Assembly (NCBI RefSeq): GCF_000702505.1 | Contig: NZ_JNIM01000001.1 | Location: 1,736,001-1,800,000, forward strand | Direction: 5' to 3' | Length of the DNA stretch: 64,000 nucleotides | Origin: Thermogemmatispora carboxidivorans | GTDB taxonomy: Bacteria; Chloroflexota; Ktedonobacteria; Ktedonobacterales; Ktedonobacteraceae | In this document: positions 8,930 through 18,465 of the stretch, one piece after another | How positions within the stretch are numbered: the stretch's first letter is position 1 | How the letters are laid out: the number at the start of each line of letters is the position of its first letter | The notes under the pieces: generated by a model | Seen by the model: the letters and a program-made list of their open reading frames with translations, nothing else | Database searches by the model: none | Told to the model about the DNA's origin: nothing | Made by a program: the position numbers and the translations under genes

Positions 8930-11491
8930 TCAAGCCCAACGCACCAGACCCATATCGTGCTTGTCCGCCAGCAGCGGATGGTTGGGTAGCACGCGCACCC
9001 CGTAGACCAGACTACCGCTCTCCTCCGGCTGGAAACGAGCTTCGTAACGATACGAGCCATCTTGTTCCTGATGCTGATACTGCATAGGGATGGCCCGCTG
9101 ATTAGAGACCTGCTCGCCGTCACCGCTCTCACCGTAGACCAGCTCGACCAGCAGATCATCCGGCGTAATCTCTTGCGCGCGTACCCAGGCTCGCACCTCG
9201 ATGTATTCGCCCAGGCTCAGCTGACCCTCGCGTCGGCCCTCGACGTAGAGAGCCAGACTCTCCCAGCGCTGTTGAATGCGCTCTTTCCACTGGGCCAGGG
9301 CGCGGGCCAACTCGTAGGCGTTCTGCTCGACTCGCTGGCCCTGCTGAATCTGGGGCACATAAAAGCGCGTCGTATATTCCTTGACCATCCGTCGCGTGCT
9401 GAAGTGGGGAGCGCAGGATCGAATAGCTTCTTTCATATAGCTGATCCAGCGATGAGGCAGACCGCTATTGGTCAGGTCGCGTTCGTAGTAGGTAGGGATG
9501 ATCTCCCCTTCCAGGAGAGCGTAGAGCGACAGGCTATCGGCCTCATCCTGAATCTCGGGATTATGATACTCGCGCTCCTCGCCGATGGCCCAGCCGTTGC
9601 GCCCGTTATAAGCTTCGGCCCACCAGCCATCGAGGACGCTACAGTTAGGTTGCCCGTTCAAAGCTGCCTTCTGGCCGCTGGTACCGCTGGCCTCATGAGG
9701 ACGAATCGGATTATTCAGCCAGAGATCTGTTCCTGCCACCAGATAGCGTGCCATATCGATATCATAGTTTTCCAGAAAGATGACCTTGCCGCGGAAGTCA
9801 TCGCTACGGGAGATGCGATAGACCTGCTCGATCAGCGCCTTGCCGGGTTCATCGGCTGGATGGGCCTTGCCCGCAAAGATAATTTGCACCGGACGCTCGG
9901 GATTATTCATAATGCGTTTCAGACGCTCCAGATTGCGGAAGAGCAACGTGGCCCGCTTATAGGTGGCAAAGCGGCGGGCAAAACCAATCAGCAGGGCCTC
10001 GGGATCAAGCATACGCTCGAACTCGGCCATCTGCAGCGGTCCCTCGCCCAGGCGCAGGTGCTGCTGTTTTAAGTGGCGGCGCACGTAGTCGACCAGCAGG
10101 CGTTTACGCTGCAGATGGACCTGCCATAGCTCCTCGTCGGGGATCTCCAGCACGCGATTCCACAGATCCGGCTCATCGACGTGCTCCGCCCAATCCGGTC
10201 CCAGGTAGCGCTGGAAAAGGGCATTCATCTCGGGAGCCACCCAGGAAAGGGTATGGATACCGTTGGTAATCGAATCGATGGGCACCTCATCGGGGTCGAC
10301 GCCTGGCCAGAGAAACTGCCACATCCGGCGCGAGACCGCGCCATGCAGCTTGCTCACTCCATTGTGCTGTCCAGTCAGGCGCATCGCCAGCACCGTCATC
10401 CCGTAGGTTGGCCCCCAGCCATGATCTTCGCGGGCTACCTCCAGAAACTGCTCGCGCGAAAGGCCGAGCTGACCCCAGTAGGTATTGAAATACTTGTCGA
10501 TCAGATCGTAGCTAAACGTATCATTGCCCGCTGGTACCGGTGTGTGGGTAGTGAAGAGCGAGCTGGAGGCCACGACCTCGCGCGCCTCGCGGAAAGTCAG
10601 CCCGCAGGCGACTAGCTCGCGGCAGCGCTCCAAATTAAGGAAAGCGGCATGTCCCTCGTTGATATGCCAGACAGCCGGAGCAATGCCCAAAGCTCGCAGA
10701 GCGCGTACACCTCCAATGCCCAGGACAATCTCTTGAGAAATGCGCATCTCGCGGTCGCCCCCGTAGAGGCGGGCCGCCAGCTCACGATCGGCGGGAGCGT
10801 TTGGTTCAACATCGGTATCCAACAGATAGAGCGGAATACGACCCACCTGGACGCGCCAGACCTTGGCATGGATGCGGCGTCCTGGCAGATCAACGCTGAC
10901 CAGCACCTCATTGCCATCGGGGCCGCAGGCTGGAGTTGCTGGAACCTGGGAGAAGATCAACTTATCGTAGAAGGCTTCCTGGATACCCTCGCGCGTGATG
11001 CTCTGCCGGAAATAGCCCTGGGGGTAGAGGAAGCCCACGCCCACCAGCGGCAGGCCCAGGTCACTAGCCTCCTTACAATGGTCCCCAGCCAGAATGCCCA
11101 GGCCGCCGGAATAGATAGGCAGAGCCTCATGCAGGCCAAACTCAGCTGAGAAGTAAGCGATCACGCGCTGCTCCAGCTCTGGATATGTGCGGGCGAACCA
11201 GGTGCTGCCCGGGGCCGGATGCATATAGCGATCGAATTCCTCCAGCACACGATCATAGACCTGCAAATACTGAGGATTATGTGCGGCCTTCTCTAAATAC
11301 TGTGGTCGCACCTCGCTCAGAAAGTGGACAGGATTGTGACCAACCGCCTCCCATAGCTCGGGGTCGAGCGAGCCATAGAGCGCGCTGGCTTCGGGGTGCC
11401 AGCTCCACCACAGATTGTAAGCAAGCTCATAGAGGCGGCTAATCCGGGCGGGCATGATGGGGAAAACGGTCATGCGTCCGAATACTTTCAC
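8930..11491 (-). CDS. glgP: Alpha-glucan phosphorylase, short GT35 type
   Basis: The enzyme phosphorolyses glycogen or maltodextrin to glucose-1-phosphate using pyridoxal phosphate. The protein (about 853 residues) belongs to the alpha-glucan phosphorylase subgroup whose N terminus reads ARISRLYELAYNLWWSW. The PLP-lysine region GTSGQKAALNG is present, with Gln where many members have Met. Other visible motifs are AEFGLHEALPIYSGGLG and NPIRPHEASG. The GTG at 11491 is preferred because GGGAG lies 10 bases upstream; TTG at 11500 and ATG at 11473 are alternatives. It heads the minus-strand run that continues with the flavoproteins and glucoamylase. Confidence 0.9.
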   Translation of the reverse strand: MKVFGRMTVFPIMPARISRLYELAYNLWWSWHPEASALYGSLDPELWEAVGHNPVHFLSEVRPQYLEKAAHNPQYLQVYDRVLEEFDRYMHPAPGSTWFARTYPELEQRVIAYFSAEFGLHEALPIYSGGLGILAGDHCKEASDLGLPLVGVGFLYPQGYFRQSITREGIQEAFYDKLIFSQVPATPACGPDGNEVLVSVDLPGRRIHAKVWRVQVGRIPLYLLDTDVEPNAPADRELAARLYGGDREMRISQEIVLGIGGVRALRALGIAPAVWHINEGHAAFLNLERCRELVACGLTFREAREVVASSSLFTTHTPVPAGNDTFSYDLIDKYFNTYWGQLGLSREQFLEVAREDHGWGPTYGMTVLAMRLTGQHNGVSKLHGAVSRRMWQFLWPGVDPDEVPIDSITNGIHTLSWVAPEMNALFQRYLGPDWAEHVDEPDLWNRVLEIPDEELWQVHLQRKRLLVDYVRRHLKQQHLRLGEGPLQMAEFERMLDPEALLIGFARRFATYKRATLLFRNLERLKRIMNNPERPVQIIFAGKAHPADEPGKALIEQVYRISRSDDFRGKVIFLENYDIDMARYLVAGTDLWLNNPIRPHEASGTSGQKAALNGQPNCSVLDGWWAEAYNGRNGWAIGEEREYHNPEIQDEADSLSLYALLEGEIIPTYYERDLTNSGLPHRWISYMKEAIRSCAPHFSTRRMVKEYTTRFYVPQIQQGQRVEQNAYELARALAQWKERIQQRWESLALYVEGRREGQLSLGEYIEVRAWVRAQEITPDDLLVELVYGESGDGEQVSNQRAIPMQYQHQEQDGSYRYEARFQPEESGSLVYGVRVLPNHPLLADKHDMGLVRWA

Positions 11492-11833
11492 GGAAATCAA
11501 GCTCCCTTTCTTCGCTTACTGGACTGGCCTTTGGGCTGTGTCGTTGTCTTATTCCCTGTGGCCGGTGGCCCGGCGAGTGATCAAAGGCCACCGGGACTGA
11601 TCTCTCGCCGCCAGGCGAGACTTGTTTCAGGGTACCACAGCCGGCAAGAGGAGATTCCCCAGCTTGCTCCTTGGGTTCCCGCTCTGCTCGTCAGCTCCTG
11701 CACATACAGGTCCGGAGACGCAGGCAGGGCCTGTCAGCCCGAGACAGGCTCAACCTGGCTTCTTGCTCCTCTTCTTCTCATTCTCATTATGGCATATTGC
11801 GTGAGGGGTACGCTCCCTTCTGCTATGAAAGGC

Positions 11834-11863
11834 TTGTTTTTGCCAGGCTTCTTCGACTATACT
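11834..11863 (+). promoter_or_regulatory. Possible promoter for the 12052 gene
   Basis: TTGTTT and TATACT are 18 bases apart, about 190 bases before the small membrane protein gene. The rest of the 560-base divergent gap (11492-12051) shows no gene that can be supported. Confidence 0.4.
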
Positions 11864-12051
11864 TGGCAATGCGAGGCAGACTGAAAGCCTGAGCCTGGCG
11901 GCGACGGCACGGGCGAGCGCCAGACCCATCAGTCCCTCTGCGAACCTGCTTGTCAGCGAGCGAGTCGTAGCCGACCAGCTCGCCAGTGCTCTCCAGGCAG
12001 GGCAGAGCTGCCCAGATACACCTCTTGAGAGGAAGGAGAAAAGATGTCGGC

Positions 12052-12567
12052 ATGAAGCGACGACAGCGCATCCGATCGGGTACCTGGAAGATCAGCGGCC
12101 TCGTTGGAGCGCTGCTGCTGGTGATCGGTCTGGGCGGCTTTATTCTCCTGCTCAGGCACCCCCAGGGAGGGCTGAGGCTGCTCGTTCCTCACCTGGCTCA
12201 GACAAATCAAGCTTCGGCTGTTCAGCTACCCGCCCTCTACACCGCGGGCGTCATTCTGGGCACACCCTCCCAGCCAGCCAGCCTGAGTCAAGAGGAGGCC
12301 CTCTTGCTGGCAAGCCAGTGGGAGCCCGAGGTGGCCAGCAAAGCCAAGAAGGTGCTTGCCCGCTATGTCCTCCTTACCTACATTCCTCGCGCGAGCAACC
12401 GGGCCCAGATTGAAAATGTCCCCGCCTGGATGATCCTCTATGAGCAGGTACCGCTGCAGCCCGCCGATGCCTCCGTTGATCCCACGCCCTTCCCACGCTC
12501 AAGTTATGACTTTTACCTGTTTCTTGACGCCAAGAGCGGGAAAGTGCTTCTGAGCCTATGGACCTGA
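12052..12567 (+). CDS. Uncharacterised membrane-anchored protein
   Basis: A 171-residue protein starts with a basic stretch (MKRRQRIRSG) followed by one hydrophobic segment around residues 14-34, so it is probably anchored in the membrane with the remainder outside. The extracellular part holds the segments LSQEEALLLASQWEP and YDFYLFLDAKSGKVL. The latter resembles the end of a PepSY-like or other small beta fold, but no family is recognised. The ATG at 12052 follows AGGAAGGAG by about 13 bases. It stands alone between a divergent phosphorylase operon and a convergent response regulator gene. Confidence 0.6.
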   Translation: MKRRQRIRSGTWKISGLVGALLLVIGLGGFILLLRHPQGGLRLLVPHLAQTNQASAVQLPALYTAGVILGTPSQPASLSQEEALLLASQWEPEVASKAKKVLARYVLLTYIPRASNRAQIENVPAWMILYEQVPLQPADASVDPTPFPRSSYDFYLFLDAKSGKVLLSLWT

Positions 12568-12615
12568 CTGGCCTGGCTCAAAGCTGCCTGCAGCCTTTTC
12601 TCCTCTCACCTGGCC

Positions 12616-13317
12616 TTACGTATCCTGGATCTTGATCCAGCCGTGGCGGAGAGCATGCACCACAGCGGCGGTGCGATCGTTAACCGCGAGCTTCTTAAGA
12701 ATCGATGTAATATGGTTTTTCACTGTCTGATCGCTAATCTTCAAAGATTTAGCGATCTCCTTATTACTATTCCCACGGGCGATGTAGTCCAGAATCTCGA
12801 TTTCTCGGCTAGAGAGCGGGGAATAGCTCTCTTGTCCGTCGCTCTCCTCGGCGCCATTATGAGGAGCCACTGGCAGCTCGCGCAGCGACTGCAAAACACG
12901 GCTGGCGATCTGAGGGCGAGCCAACACCTCATCGTTGATCAGATACTCACCACGATTCACACGTTGCACAGCCTCGATCAGCTCCTCGGGCGAAATATTG
13001 CGGGTATAGTAGGCTGCGGCGCCCACCTTAATCGATTGAAAGAGGCGCTCCTCGTCCTCGGAAGGAGTAAGGATCATGATAGCCAGCTGGGGAGCCAGCT
13101 GGCGGAGTTGGCGAGCGAGCTCGAGGGCGTCAGTGCTCTTAAGGCCGGCATCCAGCAGAATTACCTCGGCTCCTGGATCGCGTGCCAGTGCCAGAATTTC
13201 GGCGGGCTGAGTCGACTCGCCCACGACAGTGCACTGGCCCAGGCGCTCAAGCGTATAGCGAATTCCTTCGCGGAACAGCGGCTGCTCATCAACGATGATG
13301 ACACGGATAGTCTCCAT
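12616..13317 (-). CDS. LuxR/NarL-type response regulator with atypical receiver
   Basis: The 233-residue protein has an N-terminal receiver domain (about 1-120) and a C-terminal LuxR helix-turn-helix (LSSREIEILDYIARGNSNKEIA). The phospho-acceptor Asp is present (VILLDAGL), but the acidic pair near the N terminus is DE rather than DD. The conserved Lys after strand 5 is replaced by Arg (YYTRNIS), so classical phosphorylation may be weakened. No histidine kinase is adjacent. The ATG at 13317 has GAGG 5 bases upstream, and a strong promoter lies 160 bases upstream. It is a DNA-binding regulator with unknown targets. Confidence 0.85.
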   Translation of the reverse strand: METIRVIIVDEQPLFREGIRYTLERLGQCTVVGESTQPAEILALARDPGAEVILLDAGLKSTDALELARQLRQLAPQLAIMILTPSEDEERLFQSIKVGAAAYYTRNISPEELIEAVQRVNRGEYLINDEVLARPQIASRVLQSLRELPVAPHNGAEESDGQESYSPLSSREIEILDYIARGNSNKEIAKSLKISDQTVKNHITSILKKLAVNDRTAAVVHALRHGWIKIQDT

Positions 13318-13477
13318 AAGAACCTCGCAGCGGGACAATCGATCGATCGAGCGAGCGGGCAGCCCGACGTTTTTATCCGGGCTGCCACGCAGTGAAGGCC
13401 TTTCATCCACAAAGGGAAGAGAAGACCAAATTCCCCTTCGTAGGGAAGGGGAAAGCGACCAAACCAGGTTTTGCCGT

Positions 13478-13506
13478 ATTATACACAGAGAACTGTCGAT
13501 GAACAA
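13478..13506 (-). promoter_or_regulatory. Promoter of the response regulator gene
   Basis: On the minus strand TTGTTC (13501-13506) and a perfect TATAAT (13478-13483) are exactly 17 bases apart. It would give a leader of about 150 bases before the ATG at 13317. Nothing else is recognised between 13318 and 13685. Confidence 0.6.
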
Positions 13507-13685
13507 CGAGTAAGACAGGAACAAAGTTGCTCTACATAGGCGGTGGAAGAGGCACAGGGAGAAAGAGTTGCTGAAAAAAGGTCGGGCCATCCTGCCAGCC
13601 AGAAGAGGAGCAGCGACTCTTTACCACAAGAGGAGGGCGAAGCGAGCGAGCGCGTGGCCTAGAGAAGCGCCGTTGGCAGGCTGGG

Positions 13686-14270
13686 CTAGATACGTTCGAG
13701 GCGGCGAAGGGTCGCGTTGATGGCGACGCGCAGGCATTCGATCACGCCGTAGCCGGTGACAGCGACGGCCTCGAAGCTAGGGACGCGGTACGGGTTCAGG
13801 TACTGTTCCAGCACCGACACTGGCAGAATATCCTGCAAGTCGCGCTTATTCCACTGCATCACCAGCGGGAACTCGGTGATATTCTTATTCATGCGGCGGA
13901 GCTGTTCCTGAAGCTCGTTCCAGCTTTCGATATTTTCCTGCAATTTACTGGCCTGAGAATCGGCCACAAAGATTACGCAGTCGGCCCCTTTCAGCACCGA
14001 GATCCGCGTCTGCTGGTAGAGCACCTGACCGGGCACGGTGTAAAGCTGAAAACGGATTGAGAAGCCATTGACCTTGCCCAGCTCCAATGGCAGCAGATCG
14101 AAGTAGAGGGTACGCTCTGTCTCAGTATCGATTGAGACCATCTCACCTACATCGCGGGGATCGACTGCCTGATAGATATAGTGCAGGTTGGTTGTCTTGC
14201 CAGACAGACCAATGCCATAGTAGACGAGCTTACAAATGATCTCGCGTTTGGCCATATTAATCAGGGACAT
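13686..14270 (-). CDS. MglA-like small Ras-family GTPase
   Basis: This is a 194-residue single-domain GTPase with a P-loop GIGLSGKT, a switch II region TVPGQVLYQQTR and the guanine-specificity motif NKRD. The motif wording and length match MglA-type bacterial GTPases, which set cell polarity or act in signalling together with MglB/Roadblock proteins. No Roadblock partner is adjacent. Two DUF4388 proteins, a class often associated with such signalling, occur elsewhere in the window (45234-46073 and 55738-56550). The ATG at 14270 gives the MSLINMAKREI start; a second ATG at 14255 is possible. Confidence 0.88.
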   Translation of the reverse strand: MSLINMAKREIICKLVYYGIGLSGKTTNLHYIYQAVDPRDVGEMVSIDTETERTLYFDLLPLELGKVNGFSIRFQLYTVPGQVLYQQTRISVLKGADCVIFVADSQASKLQENIESWNELQEQLRRMNKNITEFPLVMQWNKRDLQDILPVSVLEQYLNPYRVPSFEAVAVTGYGVIECLRVAINATLRRLERI

Positions 14271-14471
14271 AGGTGGTCATTCTCCTCATCCGCTCGCTGG
14301 TGTGCCTTGTCGTGGTAGCGCATCGTCTCCTCTTCTCTGCCAGAGGAGGGCACCGTGCCTTTGAATCTCAGCAACAGTTCTCTCGTGCGAAGCAATACAA
14401 AAGGTATTTCCTGGATTTCTCAAGGGAAGCTTGCGTTTCGGCGCAAGACGTCCCACGATGTTGGTGCCTTC

Positions 14472-14500
14472 AGTATACCAGAGTCATCCGTATCTGGCAA
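14472..14500 (-). promoter_or_regulatory. Promoter of the MglA-like gene
   Basis: On the minus strand TTGCCA (14495-14500) and TATACT (14472-14477) are 17 bases apart. It predicts a leader of roughly 200 bases before the start at 14270. Confidence 0.55.
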
Positions 14501-14601
14501 GGACTCCGGCGTCTCTTTCCGGCCTGTTTATCCCAAAGCAACGGCCTGACGGCCTGTCCGGGCGGTGTCGCGTTGTGACTGGGCCTGTCACGGCTACCCA
14601 G

Positions 14602-14630
14602 TTGACGAATTCAGGGGAAAGGGCTAGACT
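14602..14630 (+). promoter_or_regulatory. Promoter of gatB
   Basis: TTGACG (14602-14607) and TAGACT (14625-14630) are separated by 17 bases, about 40 bases upstream of the gatB start. It is divergent from the MglA-like gene promoter. Confidence 0.65.
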
Positions 14631-14677
14631 AACGGGTGACAGTGACGCTGAAGAAGCTTTCAGGAAGGTTGGGAAAG

Positions 14678-16171
14678 ATGGCTGTACCTGCTCATACCGA
14701 GGTTACCACCGAATTCGAGGTTGTCATCGGTCTCGAGGTTCACGCTCAGCTCACCACGCGGAGCAAGATGTTCTGCTCCTGCAGCACTGACTACGCCAAC
14801 GCCGCTCCCAACACCCATGTCTGTCCCATCTGCATGGGGATGCCGGGGGTGTTGCCGGTCATCAATCGGCAGGCTGTGGCCTATACCATTATGACGGCGC
14901 TGGCCCTCAACTGCAGTATTCCCGAGTATTCCAAATTCGACCGCAAGAACTATCCCTACCCCGATCTGATGAAGGGGTACCAGATTTCCCAGTACGATCT
15001 TCCGCTCAGTCGCAATGGCTATCTTCTGATTGAGCACGATGGGCAGGTGCGGCGCATCGGTATTACGCGCGTTCATCTGGAGGAAGATACTGCCAAGCTG
15101 CTGCATCGGGACGGCTACAGCCTCGTCGATATCAACCGTGCCGGTACCCCGCTCATCGAAATCGTCAGCGAGCCGGACATGCGCAGCCCCGAAGAAGCGC
15201 GGCTCTATATGCAGAAGCTGCGCGAGATTCTTGTTTACCTGGGAGTCTCTTCGGGGCGCATGGAAGAGGGGAGCCTGCGCTGCGATGCCAATATCTCGGT
15301 TCGTCCCCGCGGACAGCAGGCGCTCGGGGTTAAGACCGAGATCAAGAATATGAATAGCTTCAAGGCCCTGCAGCAGGCCCTTGAATATGAGGCTCGTCGT
15401 CAGATCGAGGTGCTGCGGGCCGGCGGAGCGATTCAGCAGGAGACTCGTGGCTGGGACGACAGCCGGGGGATGACAGTGCCGCAGCGCAGCAAAGAATATG
15501 CTCATGACTATCGTTACTTCCCTGAGCCAGACCTGCCGCCGCTGGTGATCAGCCGTGAATGGGTTGAGGAATTGCATGCCCGCCTGCCTGAGCTACCCGA
15601 TGCTCGCCGGCTGCGCTACCAGCGCGACTATGGCCTCTCGGCTCAGGATGCCGATATTCTCACGGAAGAGAAAGCCCTCGGCGACTACTTCGATCAGGTC
15701 ATGATCCTTTCCCCTCATGTCCAGGATCGCCAGGCCCGAGCGCGCGCAGCCAGCAACTGGCTCCTGAGCGAGGTGGTTCGCCTGCTCCATGCGCATGATA
15801 TCGCCCCGGCGGCTTGTCCGCTGAAGCCGGAGGCGCTGGTGAATCTATTAGATCTGCTTGATCGCCAGCGTATCACCGGCAAGCAGGCGAAGGAGGTCCT
15901 CGATGAGGCCTTTGCCAGTGGTGAGCTGCCGGAAACCATCGTGGTGCGCAGGGGCATCCAGCCGCCGATTACCGACCCGCAGGCACTGGAGCGCATCATC
16001 GTTGAGGTCATTGAGGCCAACCCCAAGATCGTGGCCGATTACCGCTCGGGTAAGACCAACGCCGCTCAGTATCTGGTCGGCCAGATCATGAAGCGCACTC
16101 GTGGTCAAGCCAAAGCCGATCTTGTCCAGCAACTCTTGCGCGCCAAGCTTGACGAGACGCCCACGGCCTGA
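14678..16171 (+). CDS. gatB: Asp-tRNA(Asn)/Glu-tRNA(Gln) amidotransferase subunit B
   Basis: GatB is the kinase/transamidase subunit that activates Glu-tRNA(Gln) or Asp-tRNA(Asn) so that ammonia from GatA can amidate it. The 497-residue protein shows the standard N-terminal [12 protein letters not shown] and CPICMGMPG motifs, the central [12 protein letters not shown] region and a C-terminal YqeY-like helical tail ([14 protein letters not shown]). The ATG at 14678 has AGGAAGG upstream; an in-frame GTG at 14636 is less likely. gatA and gatC are not next to it, so the genes are dispersed. A separate YqeY protein is encoded at 51602-52081. Confidence 0.95.
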   Translation: MAVPAHTEVTTEFEVVIGLEVHAQLTTRSKMFCSCSTDYANAAPNTHVCPICMGMPGVLPVINRQAVAYTIMTALALNCSIPEYSKFDRKNYPYPDLMKGYQISQYDLPLSRNGYLLIEHDGQVRRIGITRVHLEEDTAKLLHRDGYSLVDINRAGTPLIEIVSEPDMRSPEEARLYMQKLREILVYLGVSSGRMEEGSLRCDANISVRPRGQQALGVKTEIKNMNSFKALQQALEYEARRQIEVLRAGGAIQQETRGWDDSRGMTVPQRSKEYAHDYRYFPEPDLPPLVISREWVEELHARLPELPDARRLRYQRDYGLSAQDADILTEEKALGDYFDQVMILSPHVQDRQARARAASNWLLSEVVRLLHAHDIAPAACPLKPEALVNLLDLLDRQRITGKQAKEVLDEAFASGELPETIVVRRGIQPPITDPQALERIIVEVIEANPKIVADYRSGKTNAAQYLVGQIMKRTRGQAKADLVQQLLRAKLDETPTA

Positions 16172-16177
16172 GCGAGC

Positions 16178-16206
16178 TTGACCGGCCCTGGCAGTCAGGC
16201 CAGACT
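16178..16206 (+). promoter_or_regulatory. Possible promoter of gdhA
   Basis: TTGACC and CAGACT are 17 bases apart, about 90 bases before the gdhA start codon. The -35 is good and the -10 is weak. Confidence 0.35.
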
Positions 16207-16297
16207 GTCGGGTTGCAAAAGACGGGTGGGGTGAATCCAGCGATCTTGGCTGCATCAGCTGCTCTCAGCTGCAACATACGGAAAAAGGAGCAAGAAC

Positions 16298-17578
16298 GTG
16301 GACCTACACAACGACGTGAAGTCCTCTCGCGAGACCCGTATTAACCCCTATGAAATGGCTGTGCAGCAATTTGAGGAGGCTGCCGATCGGCTCAATCTCT
16401 CGGAGGATATGCGAGAGATTCTGCGCAAGCCCAAGCGCGAGCTGACAGTCAACTTTCCTGTACGCCTGGATGATGGCCGGATCAAGACCTTTACCGGCTA
16501 TCGCGTGCAGCACAACGTGAATCGCGGGCCCGCCAAAGGTGGCATTCGCTACAGTCCTGATGTGACCCTGGACGAGGTCAAAGCGCTGGCCATGTGGATG
16601 ACCTGGAAGTGTGCGGTGGTTGGCATTCCCTATGGTGGAGCCAAAGGCGGAGTCATCTGCGATCCCAAGACCATGAGTCCGGGCGAGCTGGAGCGGCTGA
16701 CGCGCCGCTATGCGACCGAGATCTCGATCATCATTGGCCCTCACAGCGACATCCCGGCCCCCGATGTCAACACCAATCCCCAGGTCATGGCCTGGATTAT
16801 GGATACCTACTCGATGCACGAGGGCTTTTCTATTCCTGCCGTTGTCACAGGCAAGCCGCTCTCCATTGGAGGCAGTGAGGGGCGCAACGATGCTACGGCG
16901 ATGGGCGTGCTCTTTGTCACCCGCCAGGCAGCGCACCGCATTGGCATGCCCTTACGCGGAGCGCGGGTCAGCATTCAGGGATTCGGCAATGCTGGCTCCA
17001 TTGCGGCCCGTCTCTTCCACCACGAGGGCTGCAAAATCGTGGCCGTCAGCGATACCCGGGGCGGCATCTACAACGAGGCCGGGCTCGACCCCGCTGCCGT
17101 GCTCCGACACAAGCAGGAGAGGGGCAGCGTCGTTGGATTCCCGATGGCTCAGCCGATCAGCCCCCAGCAGGTTTTGGAAGTGCCTTGTGATATCCTCATC
17201 CCGGCGGCAACCGAAGGCGTCATCACCGAAGCCAATGCCAGTCGTATCCAGGCGCGCATCATTGCTGAGGCCGCCAACGGCCCGACAACCCCTCAGGCGG
17301 ACAGGATTCTCGGACGCAAGGGCGTCATTGTCATTCCGGATATTCTGGCCAATGCCGGCGGCGTCACGGTCAGCTACTTCGAGTGGGTGCAAGACCTCCA
17401 GAGCTTTTTCTGGGGTGTTGAAGAAATCACTCAGAAGCTGGAGATCATTATGAAGCGGGCCTTTGCGGCAGTGGTCGAGAAAGCTGAACAATATCATTGC
17501 GATCTGCGGCTGGCGGCCAACATGCTGGCCATTTCACGGGTGGCTGAGGCCACCCAGATTCGCGGCATTTACCCCTGA
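16298..17578 (+). CDS. gdhA: Glu/Leu/Phe/Val dehydrogenase (glutamate dehydrogenase type)
   Basis: This 426-residue enzyme interconverts glutamate and 2-oxoglutarate plus ammonia with NAD(P). The substrate-binding GPAKGGIRY and the catalytic-lysine motif PYGGAKGG are present, followed by a Rossmann domain with the fingerprint GFGNAG. The length and motifs fit the hexameric small-subunit GDH family used by many thermophiles. The GTG at 16298 is preceded by AAAAAGGAG at ideal spacing. Cofactor preference cannot be read with confidence. It has its own transcription unit, with hairpin 17653-17688 behind it. A P5C dehydrogenase that makes glutamate is encoded at 47289-48869. Confidence 0.93.
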   Translation: MDLHNDVKSSRETRINPYEMAVQQFEEAADRLNLSEDMREILRKPKRELTVNFPVRLDDGRIKTFTGYRVQHNVNRGPAKGGIRYSPDVTLDEVKALAMWMTWKCAVVGIPYGGAKGGVICDPKTMSPGELERLTRRYATEISIIIGPHSDIPAPDVNTNPQVMAWIMDTYSMHEGFSIPAVVTGKPLSIGGSEGRNDATAMGVLFVTRQAAHRIGMPLRGARVSIQGFGNAGSIAARLFHHEGCKIVAVSDTRGGIYNEAGLDPAAVLRHKQERGSVVGFPMAQPISPQQVLEVPCDILIPAATEGVITEANASRIQARIIAEAANGPTTPQADRILGRKGVIVIPDILANAGGVTVSYFEWVQDLQSFFWGVEEITQKLEIIMKRAFAAVVEKAEQYHCDLRLAANMLAISRVAEATQIRGIYP

Positions 17579-17652
17579 TCTGACGTGGCGATCAGCCGAA
17601 GAACGGGTAGGTGACAGCCCGAGAGGCCCGCAGCGAGTATGCATCAACAAAA

Positions 17653-17688
17653 GGGCCAGGGGCCGAAAGAAAAACTGGCCCCTGACCC
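17653..17688. terminator. Hairpin between convergent gdhA and acidic-protein genes
   Basis: Arms GGGCCAGGGGCC and GGCCCCTGACCC form an 11-of-12 stem around an A-rich loop. A short A run lies on its left side, which reads as T's for the minus-strand gene. It probably terminates in one or both directions. Confidence 0.5.
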
Positions 17689-17826
17689 TTCCTGGCTGGG
17701 ATCGGACTGAGATGGCAAGAGCAAGTTCACCCACATGCGAGGAGCCTTAAGGGGAGCCTCTCCTCTTACTTGCTATTCCAGTCCGGCCAGCATCCAGTTC
17801 AGCGCAACGTATCGTAGCAATTTGGT

Positions 17827-18465
17827 CTAATAGCCGCGGCGTGTCTCGCGTTTTGGACGTTTGGCGGGTTTAGACTGACGACCGGGTTTGGGCTGCTTCT
17901 TCTTACCTTTACCGCCGGGCCAGAGGTCCTCGTCCTCCTCCTCCTCTTCCTCGTCGAAAAACTCCTCGTCCTCCTCCTCTTCCTCTTCCTCGAAGTCCGG
18001 CTCTAGCTCCTCCTCTTCCGCGTATTCCTCCTCCTCTGGAGGAGTATCCAGAGGCTCTTCCTCTAGCAGCTCCTCGTCCTCTTCATCGGCCTCCACGCTC
18101 TCCTCATCCTCTTCGACGGTTGGAAGCTCCTCTTCGGGGGCGATGGTTTCCTCGGAGGAGGCTGCCGCAGAAGAAGCTGCGGGTGCTGTGACCTCGGACT
18201 GATGGGCCTGAGCTGTTAGCGTTTCCGCCTGAGAAGCGCGAGGCTCCTCACGCTCGCGGCTTTCGCTACTGGGTATGTGGCTGCCGCGAGCCGGCTTTCG
18301 TGCTGCCCCTGACTCCTGGGAGTCGCGTTCACCCCGCTCACCCGTCTCGCTCTCCTCGGTGGTCTTGGAGCTGCCGATCACCCGGCGTCCGGCGGCGACA
18401 TCGAGCCAGAACTGAGAATAGTAGTGCGGACGTTCGGTGTCCTTTTCGCTCTCTTTCCTCGTCAT
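17827..18465 (-). CDS. Highly acidic low-complexity protein
   Basis: The 212-residue protein has three parts. A short ordered N terminus contains HYYSQFWLDVAAGRR (about residues 14-28). A Ser/Glu/Ala-rich stretch follows. From about residue 110 to 180 it is dominated by Glu and Asp runs, then ends in a strongly basic tail (GKGKKKQPKPGRQSKPAK onwards). The acidic and basic blocks suggest a disordered protein that binds nucleic acid, ribosomes or positively charged partners, but this is inference and no family function is known to me. The Shine-Dalgarno is weak. A strong promoter lies almost 400 bases upstream, giving an unusually long leader. Confidence 0.7.
   Translation of the reverse strand: MTRKESEKDTERPHYYSQFWLDVAAGRRVIGSSKTTEESETGERGERDSQESGAARKPARGSHIPSSESREREEPRASQAETLTAQAHQSEVTAPAASSAAASSEETIAPEEELPTVEEDEESVEADEEDEELLEEEPLDTPPEEEEYAEEEELEPDFEEEEEEEDEEFFDEEEEEEDEDLWPGGKGKKKQPKPGRQSKPAKRPKRETRRGY

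Noticed and set aside
16304..16936. Minus-strand ORF over gdhA
   Set aside because: It lies opposite a strong gene with clear family motifs and has no ribosome binding site or homologous pattern.
17888..18202. Long plus-strand Ser-rich ORF opposite the acidic protein
   Set aside because: It is the antisense reading of GAG/GAA-rich repeats, with no ribosome binding site and single-residue composition.
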